Of a stretch of DNA of 64,000 bases, positions 1-8,584 are shown one piece after another; the stretch's first letter is position 1; each line of letters begins with the position of its first letter. The stretch is taken from NCBI RefSeq assembly GCF_048541825.1, contig NZ_CP183332.1, positions 3,348,001-3,412,000 of the forward strand, given 5' to 3'. A program made the translations under genes and the position numbers. This DNA is from Caulobacter sp048541825. GTDB lineage: Bacteria; Pseudomonadota; Alphaproteobacteria; Caulobacterales; Caulobacteraceae. The notes below the pieces were generated by a model. The model saw only the letters and a list, made by a program, of their open reading frames with translations, did no database searches and was not told the DNA's origin.

Positions 1-152
1 GTGGGCTCCCAGGGCTGCAGGAAGCTGCGCGACTGGCGGCGCAGATCGGCCCAGGCGCTATGATCGGACACGCGCGGCGGGCGCAGATAGACACCGCTGC
101 CCTGGAGCTTCAGGCCGGGCCTGGCGCGGAACATCTGCAGAAGGGTCGACAC
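1..152 (-). CDS. GNAT N-acetyltransferase, RimJ-like (5' part only)
   Basis: Only the first 50 codons lie in the window; the rest runs off the left edge. The N-terminus contains GSGVYLRPPRVSDHSAWADL followed by RRQSRSFLQPWEP, the typical opening of ribosomal-protein-alanine N-acetyltransferases of the RimJ/GNAT group, which acetylate protein N-termini with acetyl-CoA. The start is GTG at 152 with GGAG six bases upstream; an in-frame ATG 18 bases further in is the alternative. It is the last visible gene of the unit DUF983-SURF1-thrC-M16 peptidase, 40 bases after the M16 stop. Family is clear from the N-terminus; exact substrate is not. Confidence 0.75.
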   Translation of the reverse strand, partial: MSTLLQMFRARPGLKLQGSGVYLRPPRVSDHSAWADLRRQSRSFLQPWEP

Positions 153-192
153 TTGAACTCCAGCAGGCGCGAAGGGGGGCGAGATTCGGCGA

Positions 193-1464
193 TCAGGCCG
201 CCCCAAACAAGGCCTTCTCGAAGGCAGGGCCGGCTTTCAGGGCCGACTTGGCGCCCAGGATGGCCGTGGCGCAGCGCCGCGAGTCCAGCAGGCGCTGACC
301 CAGCCGAACGACATCGGCCGGGGTGACAGCATCGACCTCGCCAGCCAGTTCGGCCGGCGGATACAGGCGGTCAAACAGCAGCACCTGGCCGGCGGCCTGC
401 TCGGCGCGCGACAACGCTGCTTCGCGGGCCATGAACATGTGCGCCTTCAACTGAGCCTTGGCGCGGGCCAGCTCAGCCGGCTCGATGTGGCGGGCCAGGG
501 CGACCAGCTGCTCGGCGCACACCTTGGCGGTCTCGACCGCATTTCCCGCGGCGCAGCCGGCATAGATGCCCAACGCCCCGTGATCGGCATAGGTGTCGGA
601 ATAGGCGTCGATATTATAGGCCAGACCGCGCTTCTCGCGGGCCTCCTGGAACAGCCGCGACGACATGCCGCCGCCCAGGCATTCGGCAAAGATGCGAAGG
701 GCGAAATAGTCCTGCTCACGCGCGCCGCAGGCCGGCAGCATGAACACCAGATGCGACTGTTCCAGCTTGCGCACCTCGCCCTCGTGGCCGCCCACGAACG
801 GCGCGGCGACGGGTTCGGCCAGGCTCTCGCGCACCGGCACGCCGCCAAAGGCCCGCTCGGCGGCGGCCATCAGCTCGGCCTCGCTGACCGCGCCGGTGGC
901 GCTGATCACCAGCCGGTCGGGGGCATACAGCGCGCCCCGCCAGTCGGACAGGGCGGCGTTGGTGGCGGCATTGACGCTCTCGACCGAGCCCAGGATCGGG
1001 CGGGCCACCGGATGGTCGCCCCAGGCCGCACGCTGGATCAGGTCGAAGACATAGTCGTCGGGCGCGTCGGCGGCCTCGGCGATCTCCTGCAGCACCACCT
1101 GCTTTTCGCGGGTCAGGTCAGCCTCGTCGAGGGTGGGGCGCAGCAGCAGGTCGGCGATGACGTCCATGCCCAGATCCAGGCCGCCCTTCAGCGCCCGCAC
1201 CTGGAAGCTGGTGCGCTCATAGCCGGTGGCGGCGTTGAGCGAGCCGCCCTGGCTCTCGATAACCTCGACGATATCGCGCGCGCTGCGCGATCCGGCGCCC
1301 TTGAAGACCATGTGCTCCAGCAGGTGCGACCAGCCGGACTGGGGGACATCCTCATGGGCCGCGCCGCGACCGGCGACCACGGTAAGGGCCAGGGTTTCCA
1401 GGCCGGGCATCGGATCGCAGACGACCCGGACGCCGTTGGGGAGGGTGTTGAGGACAGCGCTCAC
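193..1464 (-). CDS. M16 family zinc metallopeptidase (mitochondrial-processing-peptidase-like)
   Basis: 423 residues, the normal single-chain bacterial M16B length. The inverted zinc motif HLLEH is at residues 47-51 and the third ligand Glu is at 127, 76 residues on, as the family requires. The segment GGSLNAATGYERTSF follows the active site as in mitochondrial processing peptidase beta subunits. It probably degrades short peptides or processes presequence-like substrates in the cytoplasm or periplasm; no signal peptide is seen. The ATG overlaps the thrC stop by four bases (ATGA), so it is translationally coupled to thrC. The substrate is unknown. Confidence 0.9.
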   Translation of the reverse strand: MSAVLNTLPNGVRVVCDPMPGLETLALTVVAGRGAAHEDVPQSGWSHLLEHMVFKGAGSRSARDIVEVIESQGGSLNAATGYERTSFQVRALKGGLDLGMDVIADLLLRPTLDEADLTREKQVVLQEIAEAADAPDDYVFDLIQRAAWGDHPVARPILGSVESVNAATNAALSDWRGALYAPDRLVISATGAVSEAELMAAAERAFGGVPVRESLAEPVAAPFVGGHEGEVRKLEQSHLVFMLPACGAREQDYFALRIFAECLGGGMSSRLFQEAREKRGLAYNIDAYSDTYADHGALGIYAGCAAGNAVETAKVCAEQLVALARHIEPAELARAKAQLKAHMFMAREAALSRAEQAAGQVLLFDRLYPPAELAGEVDAVTPADVVRLGQRLLDSRRCATAILGAKSALKAGPAFEKALFGAA

Positions 1465-2861
1465 GAGGTGGCCGCGAAGGTGCGGACGAAGGCTTTCACC
1501 GTGTCGCCGCTGGCGGGCAGGCGCTCGAAGCGTTCGGGCTTCTGCGACAGGTCCGGCGTGGCGCGCGGCGTGGCCGGGGTCAGGCCGCAGGCGGCGGCGA
1601 CCGCCTCGGGGAACTTGGCCGGGTGGGCGGTGGAGAGCACCACCACCGGCGTAGTCGGGTCGTCCAGCTTGACGACCGCAGCGGCCGCGACGCCCACGGC
1701 GGTGTGCGGATCGATGACCTCGCCGGTTTCGTTGAGGGTCGAGAGCATGGTCTTGGCGGTGTCGGCCTCGCTGACGGCCACGCCGCGGAACAGCTCGCGC
1801 ATGGTGGCGAAGGCGCTGGGCGGGATGTCGATCAGGCCGCTATCGGTAAAGCCCCGGAAGGCGCGGCTGGTCTCGACCCCGTCACGGCGTACAGCTTCGA
1901 AATACAGGCGCTCGAAATTGGAGGCGACCTGGATGTCCATGGCCGGGCTCTGGGTCGCGGCCACGGCGCCCTTGGTGTAGCGGCCCTGCTCGAAGGTGCG
2001 GGCCAGGATGTCGTTGGAATTGGTGGCGCAGATGATCTGGGCGATCGGCAGCCCCATGCGCGAGGCGACGAAGGCGGCATAGGCGTCGCCGAAATTACCG
2101 GTCGGCACCACGAAGGCCACCAACCGCTCCGGCGCGCCCAGGGCCACGGCGGCGGTGAAGAAATAGACGCTCTGGGCCGCAATCCGCGCCCAGTTGATCG
2201 AGTTGACGCCCGACAGGTCGACCGCATGGCGGAACTGGTCGTCCTGGAAGGCCTGCTTGACGATGGCCTGGCAGTCGTCGAACGAACCCAGGATCGAGAC
2301 ACAGGCGACATTGTCGTCGGTCGCCGTGGTCATGAAGCGGCGCTGGACCTCGCTGATCCGGCCTTCGGGAAACAGGGCCACGATGCGGGCGTTCTTGCGA
2401 CCCCGGAAGGCCTCGACCGCCGCGCCGCCGGTATCGCCCGAGGTGGCGCAGATGATGGTCATCTTGCGCGACTGGCGTTCCAGCACATAGTCGTACAGCC
2501 GACCCAGCAGCTGCATGGCGACATCCTTGAACGCCAGGGTGGGGCCGTGGAACAGCTCCAGCAGAAAGCGGTTGGGACCCAGCTGCTTGAGCGGCGCAAC
2601 AGCGCTGTGGGCGAAGCTGGCATAGGCCTCGGCGCACATCTCGGCCAGCACCTCGGCGGGGATGTCGTCGCCGACGAACTTGCCGATCACGGCGGCGGCG
2701 ACTTGGTCATAGGGCTTGCCGGCGAAGGCCGCGATCTCGGCCTTGGTGAAGGTTGGCCATTCGGCCGGCACATACAGGCCGCCGTCGGGAGCCAGGCCCG
2801 CCAGGACGGCGTCGAGGAATCCGATGGGCGCGGCCTCGCCGCGGGTCGAAACGTAGCGCAT
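1461..2861 (-). CDS. thrC: threonine synthase
   Basis: 466 residues. It converts O-phospho-L-homoserine to L-threonine with PLP in the cytoplasm. The N-terminus MRYVSTRGEA and the segment PDGGLYVP are hallmarks of the long threonine synthase class. The PLP lysine is K112 in GPTLAFKDVAMQ, and CATSGDTGGAA is the phosphate-binding loop. The ATG at 2861 overlaps the SURF1 stop as TGATG; a longer frame exists upstream but lies inside SURF1, so I reject it. Its place between respiratory assembly genes and a peptidase looks like operon neighbourhood rather than shared function. Confidence 0.96.
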   Translation of the reverse strand: MRYVSTRGEAAPIGFLDAVLAGLAPDGGLYVPAEWPTFTKAEIAAFAGKPYDQVAAAVIGKFVGDDIPAEVLAEMCAEAYASFAHSAVAPLKQLGPNRFLLELFHGPTLAFKDVAMQLLGRLYDYVLERQSRKMTIICATSGDTGGAAVEAFRGRKNARIVALFPEGRISEVQRRFMTTATDDNVACVSILGSFDDCQAIVKQAFQDDQFRHAVDLSGVNSINWARIAAQSVYFFTAAVALGAPERLVAFVVPTGNFGDAYAAFVASRMGLPIAQIICATNSNDILARTFEQGRYTKGAVAATQSPAMDIQVASNFERLYFEAVRRDGVETSRAFRGFTDSGLIDIPPSAFATMRELFRGVAVSEADTAKTMLSTLNETGEVIDPHTAVGVAAAAVVKLDDPTTPVVVLSTAHPAKFPEAVAAACGLTPATPRATPDLSQKPERFERLPASGDTVKAFVRTFAATS

Positions 2862-3550
2862 CAGGGTCTCAGTCTCCGCCAGAGCATGGCGGCATAGATA
2901 AAGAGCAGGGTTACGGCAAGACCGAACCACGTCAGGGCGTATTCGAGGTGCCGATTGGAAATTTCTGCCGGAAGCGGCGCGGGGACGATCCCGGCCGGGG
3001 CTGGGGTCTCGCGCTCGGCCATAAGGGCCAGCGGCGCCGGCTTGCGGCCGGCCAGCCCGGCCACCGCGGTGGCGCGGTCGCCGCCCAGCTGCTCCAGCGG
3101 GATCAGGATGCCCGTCACCTGCCCAGGCTCGGCGAAAGCGCGCGCCGGCGCCTCGACCTGGCCGGTCAGATCGAGAACCACGCCGCGATCGACCAGGATC
3201 AGGTCATAGGGACCGCCGCCCTCGATCCCGCACAGGGCCTGGGCGCGCCAGACGACGTCGCCGTCGCGAATGCCATAGGCCAGGGACAGGGGCGGCAGGG
3301 ACGCCGGGCGACAGGTGACGCTGACCCGCGTCCAGGCGACATTGCGGCCCTGGGCGGCGTCGGTCAGCACCGGGCCGATCGGGGCCGCGGAGGCGGTCTT
3401 CAGGATCTCGATCCGCGCGAGCAGATCCTGCTTCCAGGCCATGCGCTTGATCTGCCAGGCGCCCAGGAAGCACAGGATGCCGAACGCAATCGCCACGGCG
3501 ATGGTTAGGCCGATCGGAAAGCGACTTTTGACGGGAGGGGTCTCAGACAT
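2861..3550 (-). CDS. SURF1 family cytochrome oxidase biogenesis protein
   Basis: 229 residues. SURF1 proteins help insert heme a into subunit I of aa3-type oxidase. It has the family topology: one N-terminal membrane helix (about residues 11-30, with FLGAWQIKRMAWK just after), a large periplasmic middle, and one C-terminal helix before MLWRRLRP. The conserved WQ-x2-R pattern follows helix 1. Its start overlaps the DUF983 gene by eight bases and its stop overlaps the thrC start. The position just downstream of ctaE supports a role in oxidase assembly. Confidence 0.93.
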   Translation of the reverse strand: MSETPPVKSRFPIGLTIAVAIAFGILCFLGAWQIKRMAWKQDLLARIEILKTASAAPIGPVLTDAAQGRNVAWTRVSVTCRPASLPPLSLAYGIRDGDVVWRAQALCGIEGGGPYDLILVDRGVVLDLTGQVEAPARAFAEPGQVTGILIPLEQLGGDRATAVAGLAGRKPAPLALMAERETPAPAGIVPAPLPAEISNRHLEYALTWFGLAVTLLFIYAAMLWRRLRP

Positions 3551-3905
3551 CGCGGCCGCCGGCTTCCGAGGCCTTGTTGGCGACCTGCGCGGCCACCATC
3601 AGGCCTTTGGCGGGGCGCATCAGGCCAAGACTCAGGCCCAGGGTGACCGGCAGCCAGACCAGCAGCAGCAGCCAGATCGGCCAGTTCCAGGCAAACATCG
3701 AAAACAGCGCGCCGAACGCGCCGACGCTGCCACCGATCAGGATGATGAAGGTCGAGGCCCCGTCGCCCGTCTCGTGGCGGCCCAGCTCGAAGCCGCAGGC
3801 CTCGCAGGTCGGGGCAATCTTCAGGAACCCGTCGAACAGCAAGCCCTCGCCGCACTTGGGGCAGCGACCGCTGGCGCCGGCCAGATAGGGGTTGGTGTGG
3901 CTCAT
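3543..3905 (-). CDS. DUF983 family membrane protein
   Basis: 120 residues. The N-terminus carries two CxxC pairs (CPKCGEG and CEACGFE), a likely zinc ribbon, followed by two hydrophobic helices (about residues 50-70 and 72-92). This is the DUF983 pattern, and such genes sit in the cox loci of many alphaproteobacteria, which suggests a role in oxidase biogenesis; biochemical function is not established. A strong AGGAGG lies four bases before the ATG. A terminator separates it from ctaE, so it may begin a second unit or be reached by read-through. Confidence 0.85.
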   Translation of the reverse strand: MSHTNPYLAGASGRCPKCGEGLLFDGFLKIAPTCEACGFELGRHETGDGASTFIILIGGSVGAFGALFSMFAWNWPIWLLLLVWLPVTLGLSLGLMRPAKGLMVAAQVANKASEAGGRDV

Positions 3906-3921
3906 GGAGCCTCCTGAAATG

Positions 3922-3957
3922 AAAAAGGCCCGGAACGCTGGCTTAGCGTTCCGGGCC
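3922..3957 (-). terminator. rho-independent terminator after ctaE
   Basis: A perfect 13-bp stem (3927-3939 with 3945-3957) and five-base loop. Read on the minus strand it is followed at once by TTTTT (3926-3922). It lies between the ctaE stop and the DUF983 start and should end or attenuate cox transcription. Confidence 0.85.
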
Positions 3958-3993
3958 CCCTCGGAAGTCTGGATCTTAGAGCGTGGCGGCTCA

Positions 3994-4021
3994 AAATGTG
4001 AGGGGTTTAGCCCTCACATTT
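3994..4021 (-). other. second stem-loop in the ctaE 3' region
   Basis: AAATGTGAGGG (3994-4004) pairs perfectly with CCCTCACATTT (4011-4021) across a six-base loop, 14 bases after the ctaE stop on the minus strand. There is no U-run, so it is more likely a 3'-end RNA-stabilising structure than a terminator. The true terminator follows about 40 bases later. Confidence 0.6.
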
Positions 4022-4034
4022 CAACTTTCGAACC

Positions 4035-4910
4035 CTAGTGGGCCGAAGCGCCGAAGATCACGTAGATGAAGGCGAACAGGAACAGCCAGACCACGTCCAC
4101 GAAGTGCCAGTACCAGGCGGCCGCTTCGAAGCCGAAGTGCTGCTTGGGGGTAAAGGCGCCGTTCTGCAGGCGGATCAGGCAGACGATCAGGAACAGGGTG
4201 CCGACAAACACGTGGAAGCCGTGGAAGCCGGTGGCCAGGAAGAAGGTCGAACCGTAGAGGCCCGAGTTCACGGCCGCTTCCGAATAGAACAGCTGCTCGT
4301 GGTTGATGTGGGCATATTCATAGAACTGGATGGCGGTGAACAGCGCGCCCAGCAGGACGGTCAGGATCAGGCCCCACTTGGCGCCCTTGCGGTCGCCAAC
4401 CTGCAGGGCGTGGTGAGCCCAGGTGACGGTGGTGCCTGACAGCAGCAGGGTCAGGGTGTTGACCAGCGGCAGGTGCCAGGGCGAGACGGTCTCGACGCCC
4501 AGAGGCGGCCAGGTGGCCCAGGCGGTGCGGACTTCCTCGATGGCCGAGAGGGTGCGGTGTTCATGGAACAGCGCCATCTCGAAGAACATCCAGAACCAGG
4601 CGACGAAGAACATCACTTCCGAAGCGATGAACAGGATCATGCCGTAGCGCAGGCCGATCGAGACGACTGGCGTATGGTCGCCGGCCTTGGCTTCCTTGGC
4701 CACATCGCTCCACCAGCCGAAGAAGGTGTAGAGGATGCCGGCAAAGCCTGCGGCGAAGATCGCCCAGTTGCCTTTTTCGATGCCCAGCACGCCGCCCTTG
4801 ATCCAGCCGATCAGGCCGATGGCCATGATGGTGGCGGCGACCGAGCCCACGAGGGGCCACGGGCTGGGCGGCAGGATATGATAGTCGTGTTTGACGGCGC
4901 CGTGGGCCAT
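4035..4910 (-). CDS. ctaE: cytochrome c oxidase subunit III
   Basis: 291 residues with seven predicted membrane helices, as expected for subunit III of an aa3 oxidase, which stabilises the catalytic core and proton uptake. Typical segments are ASEVMFFVAWFWMFFEMALF, GTTVTWAHHAL, ATGFHGFHVFVGT and AAWYWHFVDVVWLFLF. I chose the ATG at 4910 (MAHGAVKHDYHILPPSPWP); AAGGGAATAAGGG stands upstream. A TTG 27 bases earlier is in frame but has no ribosome-binding site. It lies 72 bases after ctaG and is followed by two stem-loops. Confidence 0.96.
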   Translation of the reverse strand: MAHGAVKHDYHILPPSPWPLVGSVAATIMAIGLIGWIKGGVLGIEKGNWAIFAAGFAGILYTFFGWWSDVAKEAKAGDHTPVVSIGLRYGMILFIASEVMFFVAWFWMFFEMALFHEHRTLSAIEEVRTAWATWPPLGVETVSPWHLPLVNTLTLLLSGTTVTWAHHALQVGDRKGAKWGLILTVLLGALFTAIQFYEYAHINHEQLFYSEAAVNSGLYGSTFFLATGFHGFHVFVGTLFLIVCLIRLQNGAFTPKQHFGFEAAAWYWHFVDVVWLFLFAFIYVIFGASAH

Positions 4911-4982
4911 GGTGGTGCTAACCCTTATTCCCTTCAAACGTTGCCGGCCGAGTCCCCCCGCCGCAACGCTCCATATTGAACG

Positions 4983-5660
4983 CTATAGCCCTCTCGACGG
5001 CGCGCCGCCAAGGGGTTGAACGATACGCGGCGTCGTTGAAGCCACCAGTTTTTTCCCGGCGTCGTCCTCGACCGCCGGGAAGAAGGTGTAGGAGAGGGTG
5101 ATCTCGCCCTTACCCTTGGTCTCCGGATCATCGACATATTGCGGATCGACGAAGTAGACGACGGGAAACTCGATCGTCTGGCCGGGCTGGATCGTCTGGT
5201 TGCTGAAGCAGAAACACTCCAGTTTCTGGAAGTAAGGCCCGGCCTGTTCTGGCACCACATTGTAGATGGCGCGGCCGGTCATGGCCTGGTCGCTGCGGTT
5301 GGTAACCTTGAAGAACGCCAGGCCCGTGTCGCCGATCCGGATATCCTGGCTGACCTGCTCGGTCGAGAAGTCCCAGGGCAGGTTGCGGATATTGGCGTCG
5401 AACCGGATCTTGACCTTGCGGTCCAGCACCTTGGTCGGGGCCAGATCGGCCTTGCGCACAGTGCCGTCGAAGCCGGTCATCTGGCAAAACAGCTTGTAGA
5501 GCGGCACCGAGGCGTAGGCCGCGCCGACCATGCCGAAGAAGGCGGCTGCGCACAGCAGACCGACACGCGCGTTGCGCTTGGCGGCGAGGTCCTTGACGGC
5601 GCCGAGCGCCTTGACCGGACCCGGGCCGGCGCCCGGATCAGAAGGGGCGGTTAGCGACAT
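4983..5660 (-). CDS. ctaG: cytochrome c oxidase assembly protein CtaG/Cox11
   Basis: 225 residues. Cox11 delivers copper to the CuB centre of subunit I. One N-terminal membrane helix (about residues 33-52) leads into a periplasmic Ig-like domain. PLYKLFCQMTGFDGT and the copper-binding ECFCF motif (two Cys separated by one residue) are both present, followed by FPVVYFVDP. The ATG at 5660 lies inside the end of coxF, overlapping by 23 bases, so the two are co-translated. Identity is certain. Confidence 0.97.
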   Translation of the reverse strand: MSLTAPSDPGAGPGPVKALGAVKDLAAKRNARVGLLCAAAFFGMVGAAYASVPLYKLFCQMTGFDGTVRKADLAPTKVLDRKVKIRFDANIRNLPWDFSTEQVSQDIRIGDTGLAFFKVTNRSDQAMTGRAIYNVVPEQAGPYFQKLECFCFSNQTIQPGQTIEFPVVYFVDPQYVDDPETKGKGEITLSYTFFPAVEDDAGKKLVASTTPRIVQPLGGAPSRGL

Positions 5661-5787
5661 TGGCGCCGAGCCTCACGACAGTGACCACAAACATCAGGAT
5701 GACAAAGGCCAGCAGGCCCAGGCCCAGGGCGATATTGCGCCCCTTGCGCGCCCGCGCGGCGGGGTCTTGTTCGACAAGTTTGTTCAT
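5638..5787 (-). CDS. small cox-operon membrane protein (CoxF-like)
   Basis: 49 residues: MNKLVEQDPAARARKGRNI, then one hydrophobic helix (about 20-40) and a short tail. A tiny single-helix protein between ctaB and ctaG is normal in alphaproteobacterial cox operons and is usually called CoxF. Its start overlaps the ctaB stop by four bases (ATGA) and its end overlaps ctaG by 23 bases, so it is embedded in a tightly coupled unit. Function is unproven; an assembly role is inferred from context. Confidence 0.8.
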   Translation of the reverse strand: MNKLVEQDPAARARKGRNIALGLGLLAFVILMFVVTVVRLGANVANRPF

Positions 5788-6794
5788 CGCAACAGCTCCA
5801 GGGCTTTGACGCCAAAGATCGCTTCGCCCAGCAGGGCGGCGAACATGGCGAACAGATAGAGGATCGAGAAGGCGAACAGATTGCGCGCCGCCTTGGCGCC
5901 GGCGGCCTTCACATCGTCGGTGACCTCATAGAGGTCGCGGTCGGCGGCGCGCGGATCGGCGGCGTCCCCGGCCTTGCTGAGAAACACCCGGAAGGCCAGC
6001 AGCAGGAACACCGCGCCGCCCAGACCGGCCACCGCCAGATACAGCGGGCCGCCCAGGCCGGTCAGCACCGGCAGCAGGCAGACCGGGATCAGGATCAGGC
6101 TGTAGATCAGGATCTGCAGGCGAGTGGCCTTGGCGCCCTTGACTACCGGCAGCATCGGCACGCCGGCCTTGGCGTAGTCGGTGGTGATGTACAGCGACAG
6201 CGCCCAGAAGTGCGGCGGGGTCCAGAAGAAGATGATGGCCACCATCAGCCAGGCGTTCAGCGGGGCCGAGCCCGTGGCCGCAGCCCAGCCGATGGCGGGC
6301 GGCAGGGCGCCGGCCAGTCCGCCGATGACGATATTCTGGGTCGTCCAGCGCTTGAGCCACATAGTGTAGACCACGGCGTAGAACACGATGGTGAAGGCCA
6401 GCAGGCCAGCGGCCAGCCAGTTGACCGCCATGCCCAGCAGCATCACCGAAAACAGGCTGAGCACCACGCCCAGGGCGGCGGCGTCGTCGCCACGCACCTT
6501 GCCCGAGGGCACGGGGCGGCCGCGCGTGCGGCGCATCAGGCCGTCGATATCGGCGTCGAACCACATGTTCAGGGCGCCCGAAGCCCCTGCCCCGACGGCG
6601 ATGCACAGCACCGCCACGGCGGCCAGCACCGGGTGCATGGGCGTGCGGGCGGCCAGAAGGCCGGTCAGGCCGGTAAACACCACCAGCGACATGACGCGGG
6701 GCTTGAGCAGCTGGAAGAAGTCCTGCCAGCGGGCGACATCGGGCGTCGTCTGCGGCGGGGCGGTTTCCGGGGTCATGGCGGCGATCTTCGACAT
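5784..6794 (-). CDS. ctaB: protoheme IX farnesyltransferase (heme O synthase)
   Basis: 336 residues, about eight to nine membrane helices. It transfers farnesyl to protoheme IX to make heme O, the precursor of heme A. The first Asp-rich prenyl-binding motif is NMWFDADID (N76, D80, D84) followed by MRRTRGRPVPSG, diagnostic of the CtaB/CyoE branch of UbiA enzymes. The ATG at 6794 is used; an ATG six codons in is also possible. It lies 101 bases after ctaD, separated by a strong stem-loop. Confidence 0.96.
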   Translation of the reverse strand: MSKIAAMTPETAPPQTTPDVARWQDFFQLLKPRVMSLVVFTGLTGLLAARTPMHPVLAAVAVLCIAVGAGASGALNMWFDADIDGLMRRTRGRPVPSGKVRGDDAAALGVVLSLFSVMLLGMAVNWLAAGLLAFTIVFYAVVYTMWLKRWTTQNIVIGGLAGALPPAIGWAAATGSAPLNAWLMVAIIFFWTPPHFWALSLYITTDYAKAGVPMLPVVKGAKATRLQILIYSLILIPVCLLPVLTGLGGPLYLAVAGLGGAVFLLLAFRVFLSKAGDAADPRAADRDLYEVTDDVKAAGAKAARNLFAFSILYLFAMFAALLGEAIFGVKALELLR

Positions 6795-6827
6795 CAGATT
6801 CTAGTTATAGCGGTCTTGATGGGCGAA

Positions 6828-6866
6828 GGGCGCGGCCCGGACCCTTAAGTGGTCCAGACCGCGCCC
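6828..6866 (-). other. stem-loop between ctaD and ctaB
   Basis: GGGCGCGG (6828-6835) pairs with CCGCGCCC (6859-6866), and inside it GGACC (6839-6843) pairs with GGTCC (6851-6855), leaving a 3x3 internal loop. There is no U-run on the minus strand. It may stabilise the 3' end of a ctaC-ctaD message or attenuate transcription into ctaB. Confidence 0.6.
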
Positions 6867-6895
6867 CCGCAGGCTTCAATTCAGTCGTCAGGCCC

Positions 6896-8560
6896 CTAGT
6901 GGTGGCCGTCTTCGCGGATCACCGGCGGCTCGCTGAACTGGTGGAACGGCGGCGGCGACGACAGGGTCCATTCCAGGGTGGTGGCGCCTTCGCCCCACGG
7001 ATTGGCCTCGGCCGGGCGACGACGGATGGCGGCTTCGATCAGGATGATCAGGAACACCACCACGCCGACGACCGTGATCAAGTAACCGACCGTCGAGACG
7101 TAGTTCCACTTCGCGAAGGCTTCCGGATAGTCGACATAGCGACGCGGCATGCCCTGCAGACCCAGGAAGTGCTGCGGGAAGAAGATCAGGTTGACGCCGA
7201 CGAACATGATCCAGAACTGCACGCAGCCCAGGAACTCGTTGTACTTCACGCCCCACATCTTCTCGAACCAGTAGAAGAAGCCGGCGAAGATGGCGAACAC
7301 GGCGCCCAGCGACAGCACGTAGTGGAAGTGCGCGACGACGTAATAGGTGTCGTGCAGGCTGTAATCGATGCCGGCGTTGGACAGGACGACGCCGGTGACG
7401 CCGCCGACCGTGAACAGGAAGATGAAGCCGATCGCCCACAGCATGGGCGTCTTGAAGCTGATCGAACCGCCCCACATCGTGGCGATCCAGGAGAAGATCT
7501 TCACGCCGGTCGGAACCGCGATGATCATCGTGGCGGCCACGAAATAGGCGCGCAGGTTGATGCTCATGCCGACGGTGTACATGTGGTGAGCCCACACCAC
7601 GAAGCCGACGAAACCGATGGCGACCATGGCATAGGCCATCGCCAGGTAACCGAAGATCGGCTTGCGCGAGAAGGTCGAGACAATGTGGCTGATGATGCCG
7701 AAGCCTGGCAGGATCAGGATGTACACTTCCGGGTGACCGAAGAACCAGAACAGGTGCTGGAACATCACCGGATCGCCGCCGGCGGCGGGATCGAAGAAGT
7801 GGGTGCCGAAGTTGCGGTCGGTCAGCAGCATGGTGATGGCGCCGGCCAGGACGGGCAGCGACAGCAGCAGCAGGAAGGCGGTGATCAGCACCGACCAGGC
7901 GAACAGCGGCATGCGGTGCAAAGTCATGCCCGGGGCGCGCATGTTGAAGATCGTGGTGATGAAGTTGATCGCGCCCAGGATCGAGGAGGCGCCGGCCAGG
8001 TGGAGCGCCAGGATCGCCAGGTCCATGGCCGGACCCTTGTGACCGATGGTCGAGAGCGGCGGATAGATCGTCCAGCCGCCACCGAAACCCGCGCCAGGAC
8101 CACCGTCGACGAACATCGAGATGCAGAGCAGAACCCAGGCGGCGATCAGCAGCCAGAACGAGACGTTGTTCATCCGCGGGAAGGCCATGTCGGGCGCGCC
8201 GATCATGATCGGCACGAACCAGTTGCCAAAGCCGCCGATCATCGCCGGCATGACCATGAAGAAGATCATGATCAGGGCGTGGGCGGTGACGACGGCGTTA
8301 TAGCCGTGCTTGCCCTTGAACAGGCCCATCTGGGCCAGGACGCCGGTGTCGGAGAACACCTGGATGCCCGGCTCCATCAGTTCCCAGCGGATCAGGCCGG
8401 AAAGGGCGCCGCCCACCAGGCCCGCCATGATGGCGAACAGGATGTAGAGGGTGCCGATGTCCTTGTGGTTCGTCGAAAAGAACCAGCGCTGGAAGAAGGG
8501 CGGCTTGTCGTCGGCGCCATGGGCGTCGTCGTGATGATCAATGTCTGCGGCGTGAGCCAT
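6896..8560 (-). CDS. ctaD: cytochrome c oxidase subunit I
   Basis: 554 residues with twelve membrane helices, the catalytic subunit of an aa3-type oxidase. Visible ligands: H94 in VTAHALIM (low-spin heme a), H276 and Y280 in GHPEVYILILPGFG (CuB with the cross-linked Tyr), H325-H326 in WAHHMYTVG (CuB), and HFHYVLSLGA (heme ligands). The HPEVY and YFVAATMIIAVPTGVKIFSW segments place it in type A heme-copper oxidases with D and K proton channels. It starts 24 bases after ctaC, so it is in the same operon. Confidence 0.98.
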   Translation of the reverse strand: MAHAADIDHHDDAHGADDKPPFFQRWFFSTNHKDIGTLYILFAIMAGLVGGALSGLIRWELMEPGIQVFSDTGVLAQMGLFKGKHGYNAVVTAHALIMIFFMVMPAMIGGFGNWFVPIMIGAPDMAFPRMNNVSFWLLIAAWVLLCISMFVDGGPGAGFGGGWTIYPPLSTIGHKGPAMDLAILALHLAGASSILGAINFITTIFNMRAPGMTLHRMPLFAWSVLITAFLLLLSLPVLAGAITMLLTDRNFGTHFFDPAAGGDPVMFQHLFWFFGHPEVYILILPGFGIISHIVSTFSRKPIFGYLAMAYAMVAIGFVGFVVWAHHMYTVGMSINLRAYFVAATMIIAVPTGVKIFSWIATMWGGSISFKTPMLWAIGFIFLFTVGGVTGVVLSNAGIDYSLHDTYYVVAHFHYVLSLGAVFAIFAGFFYWFEKMWGVKYNEFLGCVQFWIMFVGVNLIFFPQHFLGLQGMPRRYVDYPEAFAKWNYVSTVGYLITVVGVVVFLIILIEAAIRRRPAEANPWGEGATTLEWTLSSPPPFHQFSEPPVIREDGHH

Positions 8561-8584
8561 CGGACTAATCCTGCAATCTAAGTC

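Noticed and set aside
439..1980. Plus-strand frame of 513 codons opposite the M16 peptidase and thrC
   Set aside because: Shadow; both minus-strand genes have intact catalytic motifs and coupled starts. The same reasoning removes 1623-2897, 6899-8581, 13238-14689, 20615-22024, 28919-30607 and 55878-57521.
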